A stretch of 53,591 nucleotides of DNA from an uncultured Eubacteriales bacterium (GCA_900316745.1 ONEB01000016.1:1-53591); one strand, 5' to 3'; numbered from the stretch's first letter, positions 39,129 through 48,174 are shown. Notes: generated from the sequence alone by a model not told the origin. Numbers and translations: made by a program.

Positions 39129-40547
39129 ATGCATAAGAAAGCAACGCGCCTGCTCACGCTGGTGCTCGCGGTGATGATGCTCTGCAGCCTGCTCACGGTC
39201 TTCGGCGCTGCCGCAAACGTGAAGCACTACGACACCTACACCATTCTGGGCGACAGCATTGCGGCGGGCTACGGTCTTCCGAGCTACCCCGTCCCGGAGC
39301 CGGCCATTCTGGACGGCACCCGTGTTGCGGGCAGCTATGCTGACCTTGTCGGCAAAGCAGTCGGCTGCAATAACTATTACAATATGGCGCACTGCGGCAA
39401 CCGCGCCGTGGACATCAACTGGCTCGTGAACCCCGAGGCGACCGGCGACGATCTGACGATCTACTACCTGGCCTCGGCGCTCAGTCTGGACGTCACCACG
39501 GAGGAGGGGCTTGCCAACGCGGCCGCCGTGCTCGCGCAGGAGCGCGCCAAGACGCAGGAGGCCGTCAAAAAAGCCGACCTCATCACCATCAACTGCGGCT
39601 CCAACGATTCGCTGACCTACGCGTTCACGGTCTACGGCATCGCGCACATGAACGATGATCCCGCCGAGGCCGCGTCCGAGGCGGAGCGCATGGAGCGCAT
39701 CGGGAAGATCCCTCTGATCGGCACCACTCTGCAGGGGCTCAGCACCATGGCGCAGACGCTGAAGTTCGTCGCCGAGCTCAAGACCTACATGGATATGGGT
39801 CAGGCGGAGTTCAAGGAGAACTGGGATGAGCTGATCGCCGCGATCCGCAAGGTGAACCCCGACTGCACGATCGTTGCGGTCGCGATGTATAACCCGTTCC
39901 AGACCGTCACGCTCACAAAGAACACCACCCTCCCTGTCGGTCAGCTGGCATGGCTCTCCATCCAGAATCTGAACAACTACATGGCGAGCGAAAGCGCCAT
40001 GAAAGACGAGTACATCATGGCCTACTGCCCGAATCCCGAGGTGCACGAGTTCCCGCCGCTTCTGGATGACAGCATGTCCATCAGCCCGTTCATCGAGAGC
40101 CTGCGCCACGGCACGCATCCGACCGCCAACGGTCACGCCTACATGGCCGAGCAGATCATCAAGGTGCTCCCCACCGAGGACGCGCAGCCTGATCCCGCGC
40201 CGTCCGGTCTGCCGTTTAAGGACGTGCAGAGCGGTCAGTGGTTCTATGACGCCGTGAAATACTGCTATGACAACGGTCTCATGGACGGAATGACCGATGA
40301 AACGTTCGAGCCGCTGGGCAGCACCACGCGCGCGCAGTTCGCGACGGTTCTCTGGCGTCTGGCGGAAAAGCCCGCGCCGAAGAGCGCGAATCCCTTCTCC
40401 GACTGCCAGAGCCACTGGGCGAAGGACGCCATCAGCTGGGCTTATGAGAACAAGATCGTGGACGGCATGACCGAGACCACGTTTGCCCCGAACGACAACG
40501 TCACCCGCGAGCAGATGGTCGCGATGCTCTATCGGCCGCCTCTGTGA
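39129..40547 (+). CDS. Secreted SGNH/GDSL hydrolase with truncated SLH region
   Basis: A 472-residue paralogue of the preceding protein: signal peptide (residues 1-27), Ser43 in GDSIAAGYG, block III CGSND, and His in GTHPTANGHAYMA, where the position of the usual Asp is His. It has no DPADGT stalk. Two SLH domains are complete (PFKDVQSGQWFYDAVKYCYDN; NPFSDCQSHWAKDAISWAYEN), but the third ends early at YRPPL because of a net 37-base deletion relative to the first gene. Two SLH domains may anchor weakly, so the product could be shed. The start has a GAGGAGG site. Confidence 0.85.
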   Translation: MHKKATRLLTLVLAVMMLCSLLTVFGAAANVKHYDTYTILGDSIAAGYGLPSYPVPEPAILDGTRVAGSYADLVGKAVGCNNYYNMAHCGNRAVDINWLVNPEATGDDLTIYYLASALSLDVTTEEGLANAAAVLAQERAKTQEAVKKADLITINCGSNDSLTYAFTVYGIAHMNDDPAEAASEAERMERIGKIPLIGTTLQGLSTMAQTLKFVAELKTYMDMGQAEFKENWDELIAAIRKVNPDCTIVAVAMYNPFQTVTLTKNTTLPVGQLAWLSIQNLNNYMASESAMKDEYIMAYCPNPEVHEFPPLLDDSMSISPFIESLRHGTHPTANGHAYMAEQIIKVLPTEDAQPDPAPSGLPFKDVQSGQWFYDAVKYCYDNGLMDGMTDETFEPLGSTTRAQFATVLWRLAEKPAPKSANPFSDCQSHWAKDAISWAYENKIVDGMTETTFAPNDNVTREQMVAMLYRPPL

Positions 40548-40708
40548 GCGGCTATGCCGTTGACGCTTTCATCTGGGCGACTCAGAACGGCATCGTCACC
40601 GGCCGCACGGCTGACACCCTCGTTCCCAAGGGTCAGGCCACCCGCGCAGAGCTCGCCACGATCCTGCAGCGCTTCGATCAGATGCAGAAAGCAGACGCCG
40701 CGGCGTAA
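40536..40708 (+). pseudogene. Frameshifted remainder of the third SLH domain
   Basis: In the next frame the sequence SVSGYAVDAFIWATQ to RAELATILQRFDQ continues the SLH domain and ends at TAA 40706-40708. The matching part of the first gene has 39 bases where this one has 2, so the reading frame is lost just after MLYR. Confidence 0.9.
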
Positions 40709-40721
40709 CCGGCACAGAAAT

Positions 40722-40752
40722 AAACCCGACACCGGATGGTGTCGGGTTTTTT
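40722..40752 (+). terminator. Terminator after the second SGNH-SLH gene
   Basis: ACCCGACACC, loop GGAT, GGTGTCGGGT and a T run. It also sits at the end of the convergent aminotransferase gene. Confidence 0.92.
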
Positions 40753-40763
40753 ATTGCGTCAGA

Positions 40764-41960
40764 TCACTTCTGCATGAGCTCGGCGCAGGTCTCACCGAGG
40801 ATCTTCATGCCGCGCTCGATCGCCTCGTCGGTGCTGTTGGAGTAGTTGACGCGGAACGTGCGGACGTCGCGCTCGGTCTCATAGAACGGATCGCCCGGGC
40901 AGATCGCAACGCCCTTTTCCAGCGCCGCGCGGTAAAGCTCGACCGCCGTGATGCCCTCCGGCAGCTCCGCCCACAGAAACATGCCGCCCTCGGTCGGCGT
41001 GAACGTGACGCCCTCGGGCAGGTACTTTTCCATGCAGGCCATCATGGTCTCGGCTTTCTGCTTGTAGAGCACCTTGGTTTTCTCGATGTGCGCATCCAGA
41101 TCGTTGTCCGCGAGATACTGCGCGAGCACCATCTGGCAGAAGATGTTGGTGTGCAGGTCGGCGGTGGACTTGTAGTTCAGAAGCTTCGCCTTCAGCTCCT
41201 GGTTGCGGCAGCAGATCCAGCCGATGCGCATGCCCGGGGAGACGATCTTGGAGAACGTGCCGAACATGCAGCACTGATCGCCGAGATACGCGCCGAAGCT
41301 GCTGCCCGCCTCGCCGGAGAAGCGCAGCTCGCTGTACGGGTTATCCTCCAGCACGAGGAGGTTGGAGGCTTTGAGAATCTCGGCGGCTCGCTCGCGCACG
41401 GCTCTGGAATAGGTCAGGCCCGTGGGGTTCTGGAAGTTCGGGATGACATAGATCATCTTCGCCTCGGGGTTGGCCTTGATGGTGGCCTCCAGCTCGTCGC
41501 AGTCAATGCCGTCGGGGTTGATTGTGACAGGCAGGATCTCGGGATCGAACAGGTGGAACGACTGCAGCGCGACAAGGTAGGTCGGATTTTCCACCAGCAT
41601 CTTGTCGCCGGGGTCGAGCATCGCGGCGCCGATCATCTCCAGCGCCTGCTGGGAGCCGTTCGTGATGATGATGTCATCGGCATCCACGCCATAGACGCCC
41701 ATCGTCTCATAGCGCTTGGCAGCCCATGCGCGCAGCGGCTGATAGCCCTGCGTGGAGCTGTACTGCAGCGCGATCGCGCCCTGCTCGGCAAGCACCTTCG
41801 CCGTCGCCTTTTCCATTGCCTCAATGGGAAAAGACACCGGATTCGGAAGACCGCCGGCAAAGGAGATCACATCCGGAGAGGCGGCAGCCGCCAGAATGGA
41901 CGCAGTAAACTCTCCCTGAAAATCGGGCTTCATGATTTTTCTTGACATTTTGAGCTGCAT
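40764..41960 (-). CDS. PLP-dependent class I/II aminotransferase, 2-aminoadipate type
   Basis: A 398-residue fold-type I aminotransferase resembling the LysN/MocR-catalytic subgroup: PLP contacts in NGSQQALEMIG and NPTYLVAL, the NFQNPTG motif, and the Schiff-base Lys near residue 237 in FGTFSKIVSPGMRIGW, with Arg in RTFRVNYS binding carboxylate. It transfers amino groups between an amino acid (aromatic, branched or 2-aminoadipate) and 2-oxoglutarate; specificity is not visible. I prefer ATG 41960 because the AAAGGGG site is too close to ATG 41966. It stands alone. Confidence 0.88.
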   Translation of the reverse strand: MQLKMSRKIMKPDFQGEFTASILAAAASPDVISFAGGLPNPVSFPIEAMEKATAKVLAEQGAIALQYSSTQGYQPLRAWAAKRYETMGVYGVDADDIIITNGSQQALEMIGAAMLDPGDKMLVENPTYLVALQSFHLFDPEILPVTINPDGIDCDELEATIKANPEAKMIYVIPNFQNPTGLTYSRAVRERAAEILKASNLLVLEDNPYSELRFSGEAGSSFGAYLGDQCCMFGTFSKIVSPGMRIGWICCRNQELKAKLLNYKSTADLHTNIFCQMVLAQYLADNDLDAHIEKTKVLYKQKAETMMACMEKYLPEGVTFTPTEGGMFLWAELPEGITAVELYRAALEKGVAICPGDPFYETERDVRTFRVNYSNSTDEAIERGMKILGETCAELMQK

Positions 41961-42026
41961 GCTCATGTCCCCTTTCTTCGTCGTGTCTCTCGGGTAGCAT
42001 TACCACGTTAACAGTATAAAGCGAAA

Positions 42027-42067
42027 AAGTGTGAGAAACAACCAAAAGTTTGCTCCTCACACTTTTT
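42027..42067 (-). terminator. Terminator after mutY
   Basis: AAAGTGTGAG and CTCACACTTT pair across a 20-base loop and have T tails on both strands. It ends the ylxM-mutY operon and precedes the aminotransferase. Confidence 0.8.
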
Positions 42068-42086
42068 TTGGTAATTTGACAAACAG

Positions 42087-43130
42087 TTACAGGGCGTCCA
42101 GATCCAAGAACTGGCGAAATGCCGTCGGAAGCGAGACCTCTCCGCGCAGCTGCTCCGGCGTCACCCATGTAAACTGCGGCGCGGCATGCTCGCACGAGAG
42201 CGTATAGCAGCGCATTTCCCAGGTAATGTGCGTAAAGATATGCCTTCCGTCGCGCGCGCGGCGCAGCTCCGTGTCCCCGAGCCCCTGCTCTGTCGCCCAG
42301 ACGCCGACGCCCCTTTCATCCAGCAGCCGGTCCAGATTCGGCAGCTGCCAGAGCCCCGCCAGGAGGCCTTTCGGCGCTCGCTTTTCAACCGCCACGAGGT
42401 CGCCGCAGCGCAGCAGGAACACCGTGCGCTGTTCTTCCCTGCGCGTCCGCTTCGGCTGCTTCACGGGCAGCTTCAGCGCCGTGCCGTTTCTCCTTGCGCG
42501 GCAGAGATCATGCAGCGGGCATGCGCCGCAGCGCGGCGCGCCGTTCGGCACGCAGACCGTCGCACCGAGCTCCATGAGGCTCTGCGTAAAATCCCCGCAG
42601 TGCCCTTTCGGGTAAACAGCCGAGAGCGCGGCGTCAAGCTCTTTTTTATATCCGGGCGCGTCCACCGGGCGGTCATCGTCCATGAGACGCGCGCAGACGC
42701 GCAGCACGTTTCCGTCCACGGCGGCGGCAGGCTCTTCAAAGCAGATCGAGGCGATCGCCCCTGCGGTATAGTCCCCGATGCCGGGAAGCTGCATCAGCTC
42801 CGCCTTTGTGCGCGGGAACACGCCGCCGCGCGAGACAATCTCTTTTGCGCATCTTTGCAGGTTGCGCGCGCGGTTATAGTATCCCAGCCCCTCCCAGAGT
42901 TTTAGAAGACGATCCTCCGGCAGCGCCGCCAACGTCTCCACATCCGGCGCGGCCTCCAGAAACCGCATGTAATACGCCTTGACCGCCTCCACGCGCGTCT
43001 GCTGCAGCATGATCTCCGAGAGCCAGACATGATAGGGCTCACGATCACGCCGCCACGGGAGATCGCGCTTGTTTTTCTCAAACCACCCCAGCAGCGGCTG
43101 TACGATCGCGCCCAGAAGCTTCTGATCCAT
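42087..43130 (-). CDS. mutY: Adenine DNA glycosylase
   Basis: Removes adenine mispaired with 8-oxoguanine. The 347-residue protein has the helix-hairpin-helix GIGDYTAGAI, catalytic Asp in AAVDGNVLRV, the [4Fe-4S] ligands in CVPNGAPRCGACPLHDLC, and a C-terminal MutT-like domain for 8-oxoG recognition (VAVEKRAPKGLLAGLWQLP). It starts three bases after the rsmA stop and is last in the operon. Confidence 0.95.
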   Translation of the reverse strand: MDQKLLGAIVQPLLGWFEKNKRDLPWRRDREPYHVWLSEIMLQQTRVEAVKAYYMRFLEAAPDVETLAALPEDRLLKLWEGLGYYNRARNLQRCAKEIVSRGGVFPRTKAELMQLPGIGDYTAGAIASICFEEPAAAVDGNVLRVCARLMDDDRPVDAPGYKKELDAALSAVYPKGHCGDFTQSLMELGATVCVPNGAPRCGACPLHDLCRARRNGTALKLPVKQPKRTRREEQRTVFLLRCGDLVAVEKRAPKGLLAGLWQLPNLDRLLDERGVGVWATEQGLGDTELRRARDGRHIFTHITWEMRCYTLSCEHAAPQFTWVTPEQLRGEVSLPTAFRQFLDLDAL

Positions 43131-43133
43131 GGC

Positions 43134-43985
43134 TCAGCCTCCCAGCGCGTCCGAGAGCGCCGCAAACTGCGCGATGGAGAGCGCCTCGCCCCGCACGCGC
43201 GCATCCAGGCCGCATGCTTCGATCGCGGCGGCGAGGCGCTCCTTTGTGTAGCCGTTCAGGCCGGAGGAGAGCGCGTTCGAGAGCGTCTTGCGCCGCTGAT
43301 TGAACGCCGCGCGGACGATGCGGAACATCAGCTTCTCATCCCTGACCGGCACCGGCGGCGTCTTGCGCACATCGAGCCGCACGACGCTGCTCGTGACCTT
43401 GGGCGCGGGCATGAAGCACCCGGGCGAGACGTCAAAGAGGATCTTCGGCTCGGCGTGCCACTGGGTATAGACCGTGAACGCGCCGTAGTCCGCCGTGCCG
43501 GGCGCGGCGCAGAGACGCTGCGCGACTTCGCGCTGTACCATGACGGTGAGCCGCTCGAAGCACCCCGCCTCGAAAAACGCCGTCAACAGCGGCGACGTGA
43601 CGTTATACGGCAGGTTCGCGCACACGACCGGGCGCAGATCACGGAGCTTTTCCGCGACGAGCGCGGGAATGTTCTGCTTCAGCACGTCTCCGAACACGAC
43701 CTCGGCATTCGGACAATCCGAGAGCGTCTCGGCCAGCACCGGGCGCAGCCGCTCGTCGAGCTCCACGCTCACGACTTTTCCGGCGCGTCGGCTGAGCTCC
43801 TGCGTAAGACAGCCCACGCCGGGGCCGACCTCGAGCACGCCGACGGTCTCATCGAGCTCCGCCTCCTCGGCGATCCGCTCCGGCACCCACTGGGCGATCA
43901 GGAAATTCTGCCCCATGGATTTGGAAAACCGAAATCCGTGCGGCTCCAGGAGCGCGCGGAGAACGGATGGATTGGTAAGAATCAT
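43134..43985 (-). CDS. rsmA: 16S rRNA dimethyladenosine transferase (KsgA)
   Basis: Dimethylates two adjacent adenosines in helix 45 of 16S rRNA during 30S assembly. The 283 residues include the SAM motif LEVGPGVGCLTQEL, catalytic NLPYNVTSPLL and the C-terminal helical domain. ATG 43985 follows AAAAGGTG at good spacing. It is 13 bases from the upstream TrmD-GNAT gene. Confidence 0.95.
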   Translation of the reverse strand: MILTNPSVLRALLEPHGFRFSKSMGQNFLIAQWVPERIAEEAELDETVGVLEVGPGVGCLTQELSRRAGKVVSVELDERLRPVLAETLSDCPNAEVVFGDVLKQNIPALVAEKLRDLRPVVCANLPYNVTSPLLTAFFEAGCFERLTVMVQREVAQRLCAAPGTADYGAFTVYTQWHAEPKILFDVSPGCFMPAPKVTSSVVRLDVRKTPPVPVRDEKLMFRIVRAAFNQRRKTLSNALSSGLNGYTKERLAAAIEACGLDARVRGEALSIAQFAALSDALGG

Positions 43986-43998
43986 AGATAACACCTTT

Positions 43999-45279
43999 TC
44001 AGGTCAGTTGTTTTTCAAACGCCTGCCGTCTCGGGTCGTGTCCCGGCTCGCTGTGCACGAGCACGTTTCCGGCGTAGCGATAGCCGCAGCGCTCCAAAAG
44101 GGCGCGCATGGACTTGTTCTTGCGGTGGGTATCGACGCGCACGGCGCGGGCGCCGCGCGCCCTCGTCTCTTCCTCGACAGCCTGTATCAGCATGTCCGCC
44201 GCGCCCGTGCCGCGAAAATCCGCGCGCAGGGCGTTGCGGTGCAGCACGCAGTAGGGTTCGCCAAAGTGCCACTTCCCGTCTGTGAGCAGATCATAACACG
44301 GCTCGGGGACGCTCGAGAGCGTAAAGAGTCCCGCGATCATGTCCTCGTAGACGAGCACATACAGCTCGCCGCGCTCAATATCGCCGCGAAACACGTCCTC
44401 CGTCGGGTATTCGCCCTGCCACTGATCGACCTTTGCGCGGCGCAGCGCGTTGCGCGCCTGCTTCACGATTTCCATCACGGCGGGAATGTCCGCCTCAACG
44501 GCGAGCCGATGCGTGATCGGAGATGTCAGCTTGCGTCTTGCGCGGGCGCGGCGGATATGCGCCACGAGCTTCTCGTCCGCCGGACTCAGCTCCAGCTTCT
44601 CAAACATGTCCGGGCGCTTGTCCATCGTGCGCGCGAGGCTCTGCTCGCGCCGCCACGCTTCGATCTCGGCGTGGTTGCCGCCGAGCAGCACCTCGGGCAC
44701 CTTCCGCCCCTCCCACGTCTCCGGGCGGGTATACTGCGGGTATTCCAGCAGCCCGTCCCAATGGCTCTCGCCGGTGTAGCACGCCTCGTCCGCGAGGACG
44801 CCCGGCACCATGCGGCAGACGCAGTCCGCCACCGCCATGGCGGCGATCTCACCGCCCGTGAGCACGAAGTCGCCGAGGCTGATCTCCTCGTCCACGCACG
44901 CCTCGATGAAGCGCTCGTCCACTCCCTCATAGTGCCCGCAGACCAGAACGAGCTGGTCATAGTTCTCTTTCAGCCGGCGCGCCTCGCGCTGGTTGAAGGG
45001 CTTTCCCTGCGGCGACATGTAGATCACGCGGCGGCGCAGACCCTCCGCATCGGCGCAGGCGGCGTCGAGGCAGCTTTTCAGGGGCTGGGCGTTCATCACC
45101 TGACCCCAGCCGCCGCCGTAGGGATAGTCGTCCACCTGCTTCTGGCGGTTTTCGGTGTAGTCGCGGATCTGGTGACAGCGAATGTCCAGAATTCCCTTTG
45201 CGGCCGCGCGGCCGAGGATGCTCTCGCCCAGCACGGCGCGCACGGAATCGGGAAAGAGCGTTAAGATATCAATGCGCAT
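43999..45279 (-). CDS. trmD: tRNA (guanine-37-N1)-methyltransferase fused to a GNAT acetyltransferase
   Basis: Residues 1 to about 245 are TrmD, which methylates G37 next to the anticodon to prevent frameshifting: MRIDILTLFP start, DYPYGGGWGQ (the usual motif has GGGAGM, so this loop is altered), and the knot segments VCGHYEGVDER and SLGDFVLTGGE. Residues about 257-415 are a GNAT N-acetyltransferase with the acetyl-CoA loop in ALRADFRGTGAADML. TrmD alone is 240-250 residues. The frame is continuous. The GNAT target is unknown; ribosomal proteins or tRNA are possibilities given the operon. Confidence 0.93.
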   Translation of the reverse strand: MRIDILTLFPDSVRAVLGESILGRAAAKGILDIRCHQIRDYTENRQKQVDDYPYGGGWGQVMNAQPLKSCLDAACADAEGLRRRVIYMSPQGKPFNQREARRLKENYDQLVLVCGHYEGVDERFIEACVDEEISLGDFVLTGGEIAAMAVADCVCRMVPGVLADEACYTGESHWDGLLEYPQYTRPETWEGRKVPEVLLGGNHAEIEAWRREQSLARTMDKRPDMFEKLELSPADEKLVAHIRRARARRKLTSPITHRLAVEADIPAVMEIVKQARNALRRAKVDQWQGEYPTEDVFRGDIERGELYVLVYEDMIAGLFTLSSVPEPCYDLLTDGKWHFGEPYCVLHRNALRADFRGTGAADMLIQAVEEETRARGARAVRVDTHRKNKSMRALLERCGYRYAGNVLVHSEPGHDPRRQAFEKQLT

Positions 45280-45280
45280 A

Positions 45281-45763
45281 TTACATTCCCTCAATCAGAT
45301 GAACCGTCAGACCAGTTTCCGCGTTCACGTCCAGCACAAACTCCGGCACGTCGGGAATCAGGATCTCCCGCGCGCCGCGCACGACATAGACGTTGCCCTG
45401 CGGCAGCTCCAGCACATCGGCGAGCGTGCCGAGCTCCTCCCCGGCGTCGGAGCGCACGGGCAGCCCCAGCAGATCCTGCACGAAGAAGCGCCCCTCGGGC
45501 AGCTTCGCATCCGCGCGGTCGATGCAGATGACGCGGTTTTTGAGCCCCATCGCCGTGTTTACATCGTCCACGCCCTCCAGCTTTGCAATGAGCTGGCTTT
45601 TGTGAACGCGGCTAGAGAGCACGCGCACGGGCTTCTCGTCAATATAAAAAACAGAAAACCGGCGCAGGAACTGCGCGCTGTCCGCCCACGGGGTGATGCG
45701 CACCTCGCCGCGAACGCCGTGCGTGTTCGTGATCTTACCGGCTTCCAAAAATCTTTTTTCCAT
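45281..45763 (-). CDS. rimM: Ribosome maturation factor RimM
   Basis: A 160-residue 30S assembly factor that binds S19 and works on the 16S 3' domain: N-terminal barrel (GKITNTHGVRGEVRI) and C-terminal PRC domain (DLLGLPVRSDAGEELGTL, REILIPDVPEFVLDVN). ATG 45763 follows AGGTG. Its stop lies next to the trmD start with a one-base gap. Confidence 0.95.
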   Translation of the reverse strand: MEKRFLEAGKITNTHGVRGEVRITPWADSAQFLRRFSVFYIDEKPVRVLSSRVHKSQLIAKLEGVDDVNTAMGLKNRVICIDRADAKLPEGRFFVQDLLGLPVRSDAGEELGTLADVLELPQGNVYVVRGAREILIPDVPEFVLDVNAETGLTVHLIEGM

Positions 45764-45789
45764 AGTAATCACCTAATGAATACTGCAAA

Positions 45790-45865
45790 GCCCTGCGGGT
45801 GTTCTCGCAGGGCGTTACTGTTTCGGCGGAAGTCGATGGGGGAACGCTCCCCCATTCGGACTTCC
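45790..45865 (-). repeat. Two hairpins between khpA and rimM
   Basis: GCCCTGCG/CGCAGGGC (45790-45813), then a long arm GGAAGTC...GACTTCC (45828-45865) enclosing GGGGGA/TCCCCC. No T run follows. They could be a processing or mRNA-stability site that sets the ratio of ribosomal to modification proteins. Confidence 0.6.
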
Positions 45866-45876
45866 GAATCTCAGGT

Positions 45877-46107
45877 TCAGTCGAGGATCTCGACCGAAAC
45901 CTTTTTGCCCTTTCTCTGGGCGACGGCCTTCATCAGGATGCGGATCTCCTTGACGATCCGACCCTGGCGGCCAATGACCTTGCCCATGTCGCCGTCGGCA
46001 ACGCGGACCTCGAAAACGGTCTCGCCGTCGGCTTCGCGCTCGGTCACAGAGACCTCGTCGGGATGTTCGACGAGATTCTGCACGATATAGGTCAGAAGTT
46101 CTTTCAT
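45877..46107 (-). CDS. khpA: KH-domain RNA-binding protein KhpA
   Basis: A 76-residue single type II KH domain with the GxxG loop in VIGRQGRIVKEIR. KhpA pairs with KhpB/Jag in Gram-positive bacteria to bind small RNAs and mRNAs. It lies between rpsP and rimM, the usual place. Confidence 0.95.
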   Translation of the reverse strand: MKELLTYIVQNLVEHPDEVSVTEREADGETVFEVRVADGDMGKVIGRQGRIVKEIRILMKAVAQRKGKKVSVEILD

Positions 46108-46125
46108 GTCTGTGGATACTCCTAT

Positions 46126-46368
46126 TTACTCAGCGGCTTCCGCCTTCTTCAGCAGTCCGCGAACGGTGTCGGTCGGCTGAGCGCCGTTGTCGATCCAGTA
46201 CTTGGCGCGCTCCAGATCCACCTTGATCTTCTCGCCCTCCGCCAGAGGATCATAGAAACCGATCTCCTCAATGCATCTGCCGTCGCGCGGGGAGCGGGAA
46301 TCGGCGACCACAACACGATAGAAGGGATTCTTCTTCGCGCCCATTCTGCGCAGTCTGATTTTAACCAT
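46126..46368 (-). CDS. rpsP: 30S ribosomal protein S16
   Basis: An 80-residue S16 starting [18 protein letters not shown], with [21 protein letters not shown] 46368 is the family start; ATG 46374 two codons upstream is nearer the AGGAGG site and is possible. It sits in ylxM-ffh-rpsP-khpA order. Confidence 0.96.
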   Translation of the reverse strand: MVKIRLRRMGAKKNPFYRVVVADSRSPRDGRCIEEIGFYDPLAEGEKIKVDLERAKYWIDNGAQPTDTVRGLLKKAEAAE

Positions 46369-46430
46369 TGTCATTTCACCTCCTGTAAGTTTCTCTGTCT
46401 ATCTCCGCACTCATACGAGTGTGGAAAGCG

Positions 46431-47819
46431 TTAAAAGCCGAGCGGCTTGTTTCCGCCGCCGAAGAGTCCGCCGAGGCCTCCGAGTCCGGCGAGACCGCCC
46501 TTGCCCTTTTTGCCCTTGCGGCGCTTCGTCATTCCGGTGAGCTGCTGGGTGAGCTTCTGCATCATCTCGAACTGCTTGAGCAGCCGGTTGATGTCCACCA
46601 CCGTGGTGCCGGAGCCGGCGGCGATGCGCTTTTTCCGGCTGGAGCCGAGGCACTGGGGATTCTCGCGCTCATAAGGCGTCATGGACTGGATGATGGCCTC
46701 GATGCGCGAGAGCGACTTCTCGTCCACCTGCGCGCCCTGCAGGGCCTTGGCGTCCATGCCGGGCACCATCCCGGCGATATCCTGCAGCGAACCCATGCCC
46801 TTGAGCTGCTGGAGCTGATCGTAATAGTCGGTCAGCGTGAATTTGTTCTGTCTGAGACGTTCGGCGAGCTCCTCGGCCTTTTTCGCGTCGAGATTCGCCT
46901 CCGCCTTTTCGATGAGCGTAAGCACATCGCCCATGCCGAGGATGCGGCTTGCCATGCGGTCGGGGTGGAACGGCTCGATCTGGTCGAGCTTCTCGCCGAT
47001 GCCGGCATATTTGATGGGCTTGCCCGTGAGCGCCTTGATGCTCAGCGCCGCGCCGCCTCTGGCGTCGCCGTCGAGCTTCGTGAGCATGACGCCGGTGATA
47101 TCGAGCGCCTCGTCAAAGGCGGTGGCGGTGGCGACCGCGTCCTGACCGATCATCGCGTCGATGACAAGCAGGATCTCGGCGGGATCGACCGCTGCCTTGA
47201 TGTTCTTCAGCTCCGTCATGAGTGTCTCGTCGATGTGCAGGCGGCCTGCCGTATCGAGGAAGACGATGTCGTTGCCGTATTTTTTCGCGTGCTCGATGCC
47301 GGCCTTTGCGATCTCGACGGGGTTGCCCTGCCCCATCTGGAAGACGGGGATATCGAGCTGCGCGCCGACGGTTTCGAGCTGCTTGATGGCGGCGGGACGG
47401 TAAACGTCGCAGGCGACGAGCAGCGGGCGCTTGCCCTGCTTGCGCATGAGTCCCGCGAGCTTGGCGCCGTTGGTGGTCTTGCCCGCGCCCTGCAGGCCGA
47501 CGAGCATGCAGACGCTGGGGGACTTCGACGAGATGTTCAGCTTCTGGTTTTCGCTGCCCATGAGGGCGCAGAGCTCTTCGTTGACGATCTTGATGACCAT
47601 CTGCGCCGGGGACAGGCTTTCGAGCACGTCCGCGCCGGTCGCGCGCGCCGTCACGCGCTTTACAAAGTCCTTGACGACCTTGAAGTTGACGTCGGCCTCG
47701 AGCAAGGCGAGCTTGACCTCGCGCATGGCCTCCTTGACGTCCGCCTCGGTGAGTCGGCCTTTGCCGCGCAGGCGCTTGAAGGCCTCGTTTAATTTGTCGG
47801 ATAAAGATTCAAATGCCAT
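46431..47819 (-). CDS. ffh: Signal recognition particle GTPase Ffh
   Basis: The 462-residue SRP54 protein that, with SRP RNA, delivers membrane proteins to FtsY. N domain at the start, G domain with GLQGAGKTTNGAKLAG (P-loop), DTAGRLHID and TKLDGDARGGAALS, and a C-terminal Met-rich M domain (FEMMQKLTQQLTGM). Its RNA partner is encoded about 1.6 kb away at 49377-49670. It is preceded by ylxM with a four-base gap. Confidence 0.97.
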   Translation of the reverse strand: MAFESLSDKLNEAFKRLRGKGRLTEADVKEAMREVKLALLEADVNFKVVKDFVKRVTARATGADVLESLSPAQMVIKIVNEELCALMGSENQKLNISSKSPSVCMLVGLQGAGKTTNGAKLAGLMRKQGKRPLLVACDVYRPAAIKQLETVGAQLDIPVFQMGQGNPVEIAKAGIEHAKKYGNDIVFLDTAGRLHIDETLMTELKNIKAAVDPAEILLVIDAMIGQDAVATATAFDEALDITGVMLTKLDGDARGGAALSIKALTGKPIKYAGIGEKLDQIEPFHPDRMASRILGMGDVLTLIEKAEANLDAKKAEELAERLRQNKFTLTDYYDQLQQLKGMGSLQDIAGMVPGMDAKALQGAQVDEKSLSRIEAIIQSMTPYERENPQCLGSSRKKRIAAGSGTTVVDINRLLKQFEMMQKLTQQLTGMTKRRKGKKGKGGLAGLGGLGGLFGGGNKPLGF

Positions 47820-47823
47820 CTAC

Positions 47824-48174
47824 TCACCCTTTCAATTCCTGTACCTGCCGGGCGAGCGCCCGGACGAGGGTGTTGGCTTCGTCCTGCGTCAGGGATTCGA
47901 GCCGCCGGAGCGACTGCTCCATGGAGGCGAGCGTTTCGCGCTGCGCGCCATAGCGGCGCACCAGCCCCGTTTTTTCCTCGGTCTCGCGCAGGGTGGCCTC
48001 CGCGCGGCGGATGATGTCCCAGACCGCCTGCCGCGAGGTGCCGGTGGACTCGGCGATCTCCGCGAGCGACAGATCGGCGTTGTAGTGCAGATCAAAGTAT
48101 TCGCGCTGCTTCGGCGTGAGAAGTTCCCCGTAGAAATCAAACAGCATCGTGCGCCATACGGTTTCCTCCGGCAT
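47824..48174 (-). CDS. ylxM: YlxM-family protein, SRP-associated helix-turn-helix
   Basis: A 116-residue sigma-region-4-like helix-turn-helix protein (LTPKQREYFDLHYNADLSLAEIAESTGTSRQAVWDIIRRAE). It is always next to ffh in Gram-positive bacteria and modulates SRP. It is first in the eight-gene operon. Confidence 0.94.
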   Translation of the reverse strand: MPEETVWRTMLFDFYGELLTPKQREYFDLHYNADLSLAEIAESTGTSRQAVWDIIRRAEATLRETEEKTGLVRRYGAQRETLASMEQSLRRLESLTQDEANTLVRALARQVQELKG

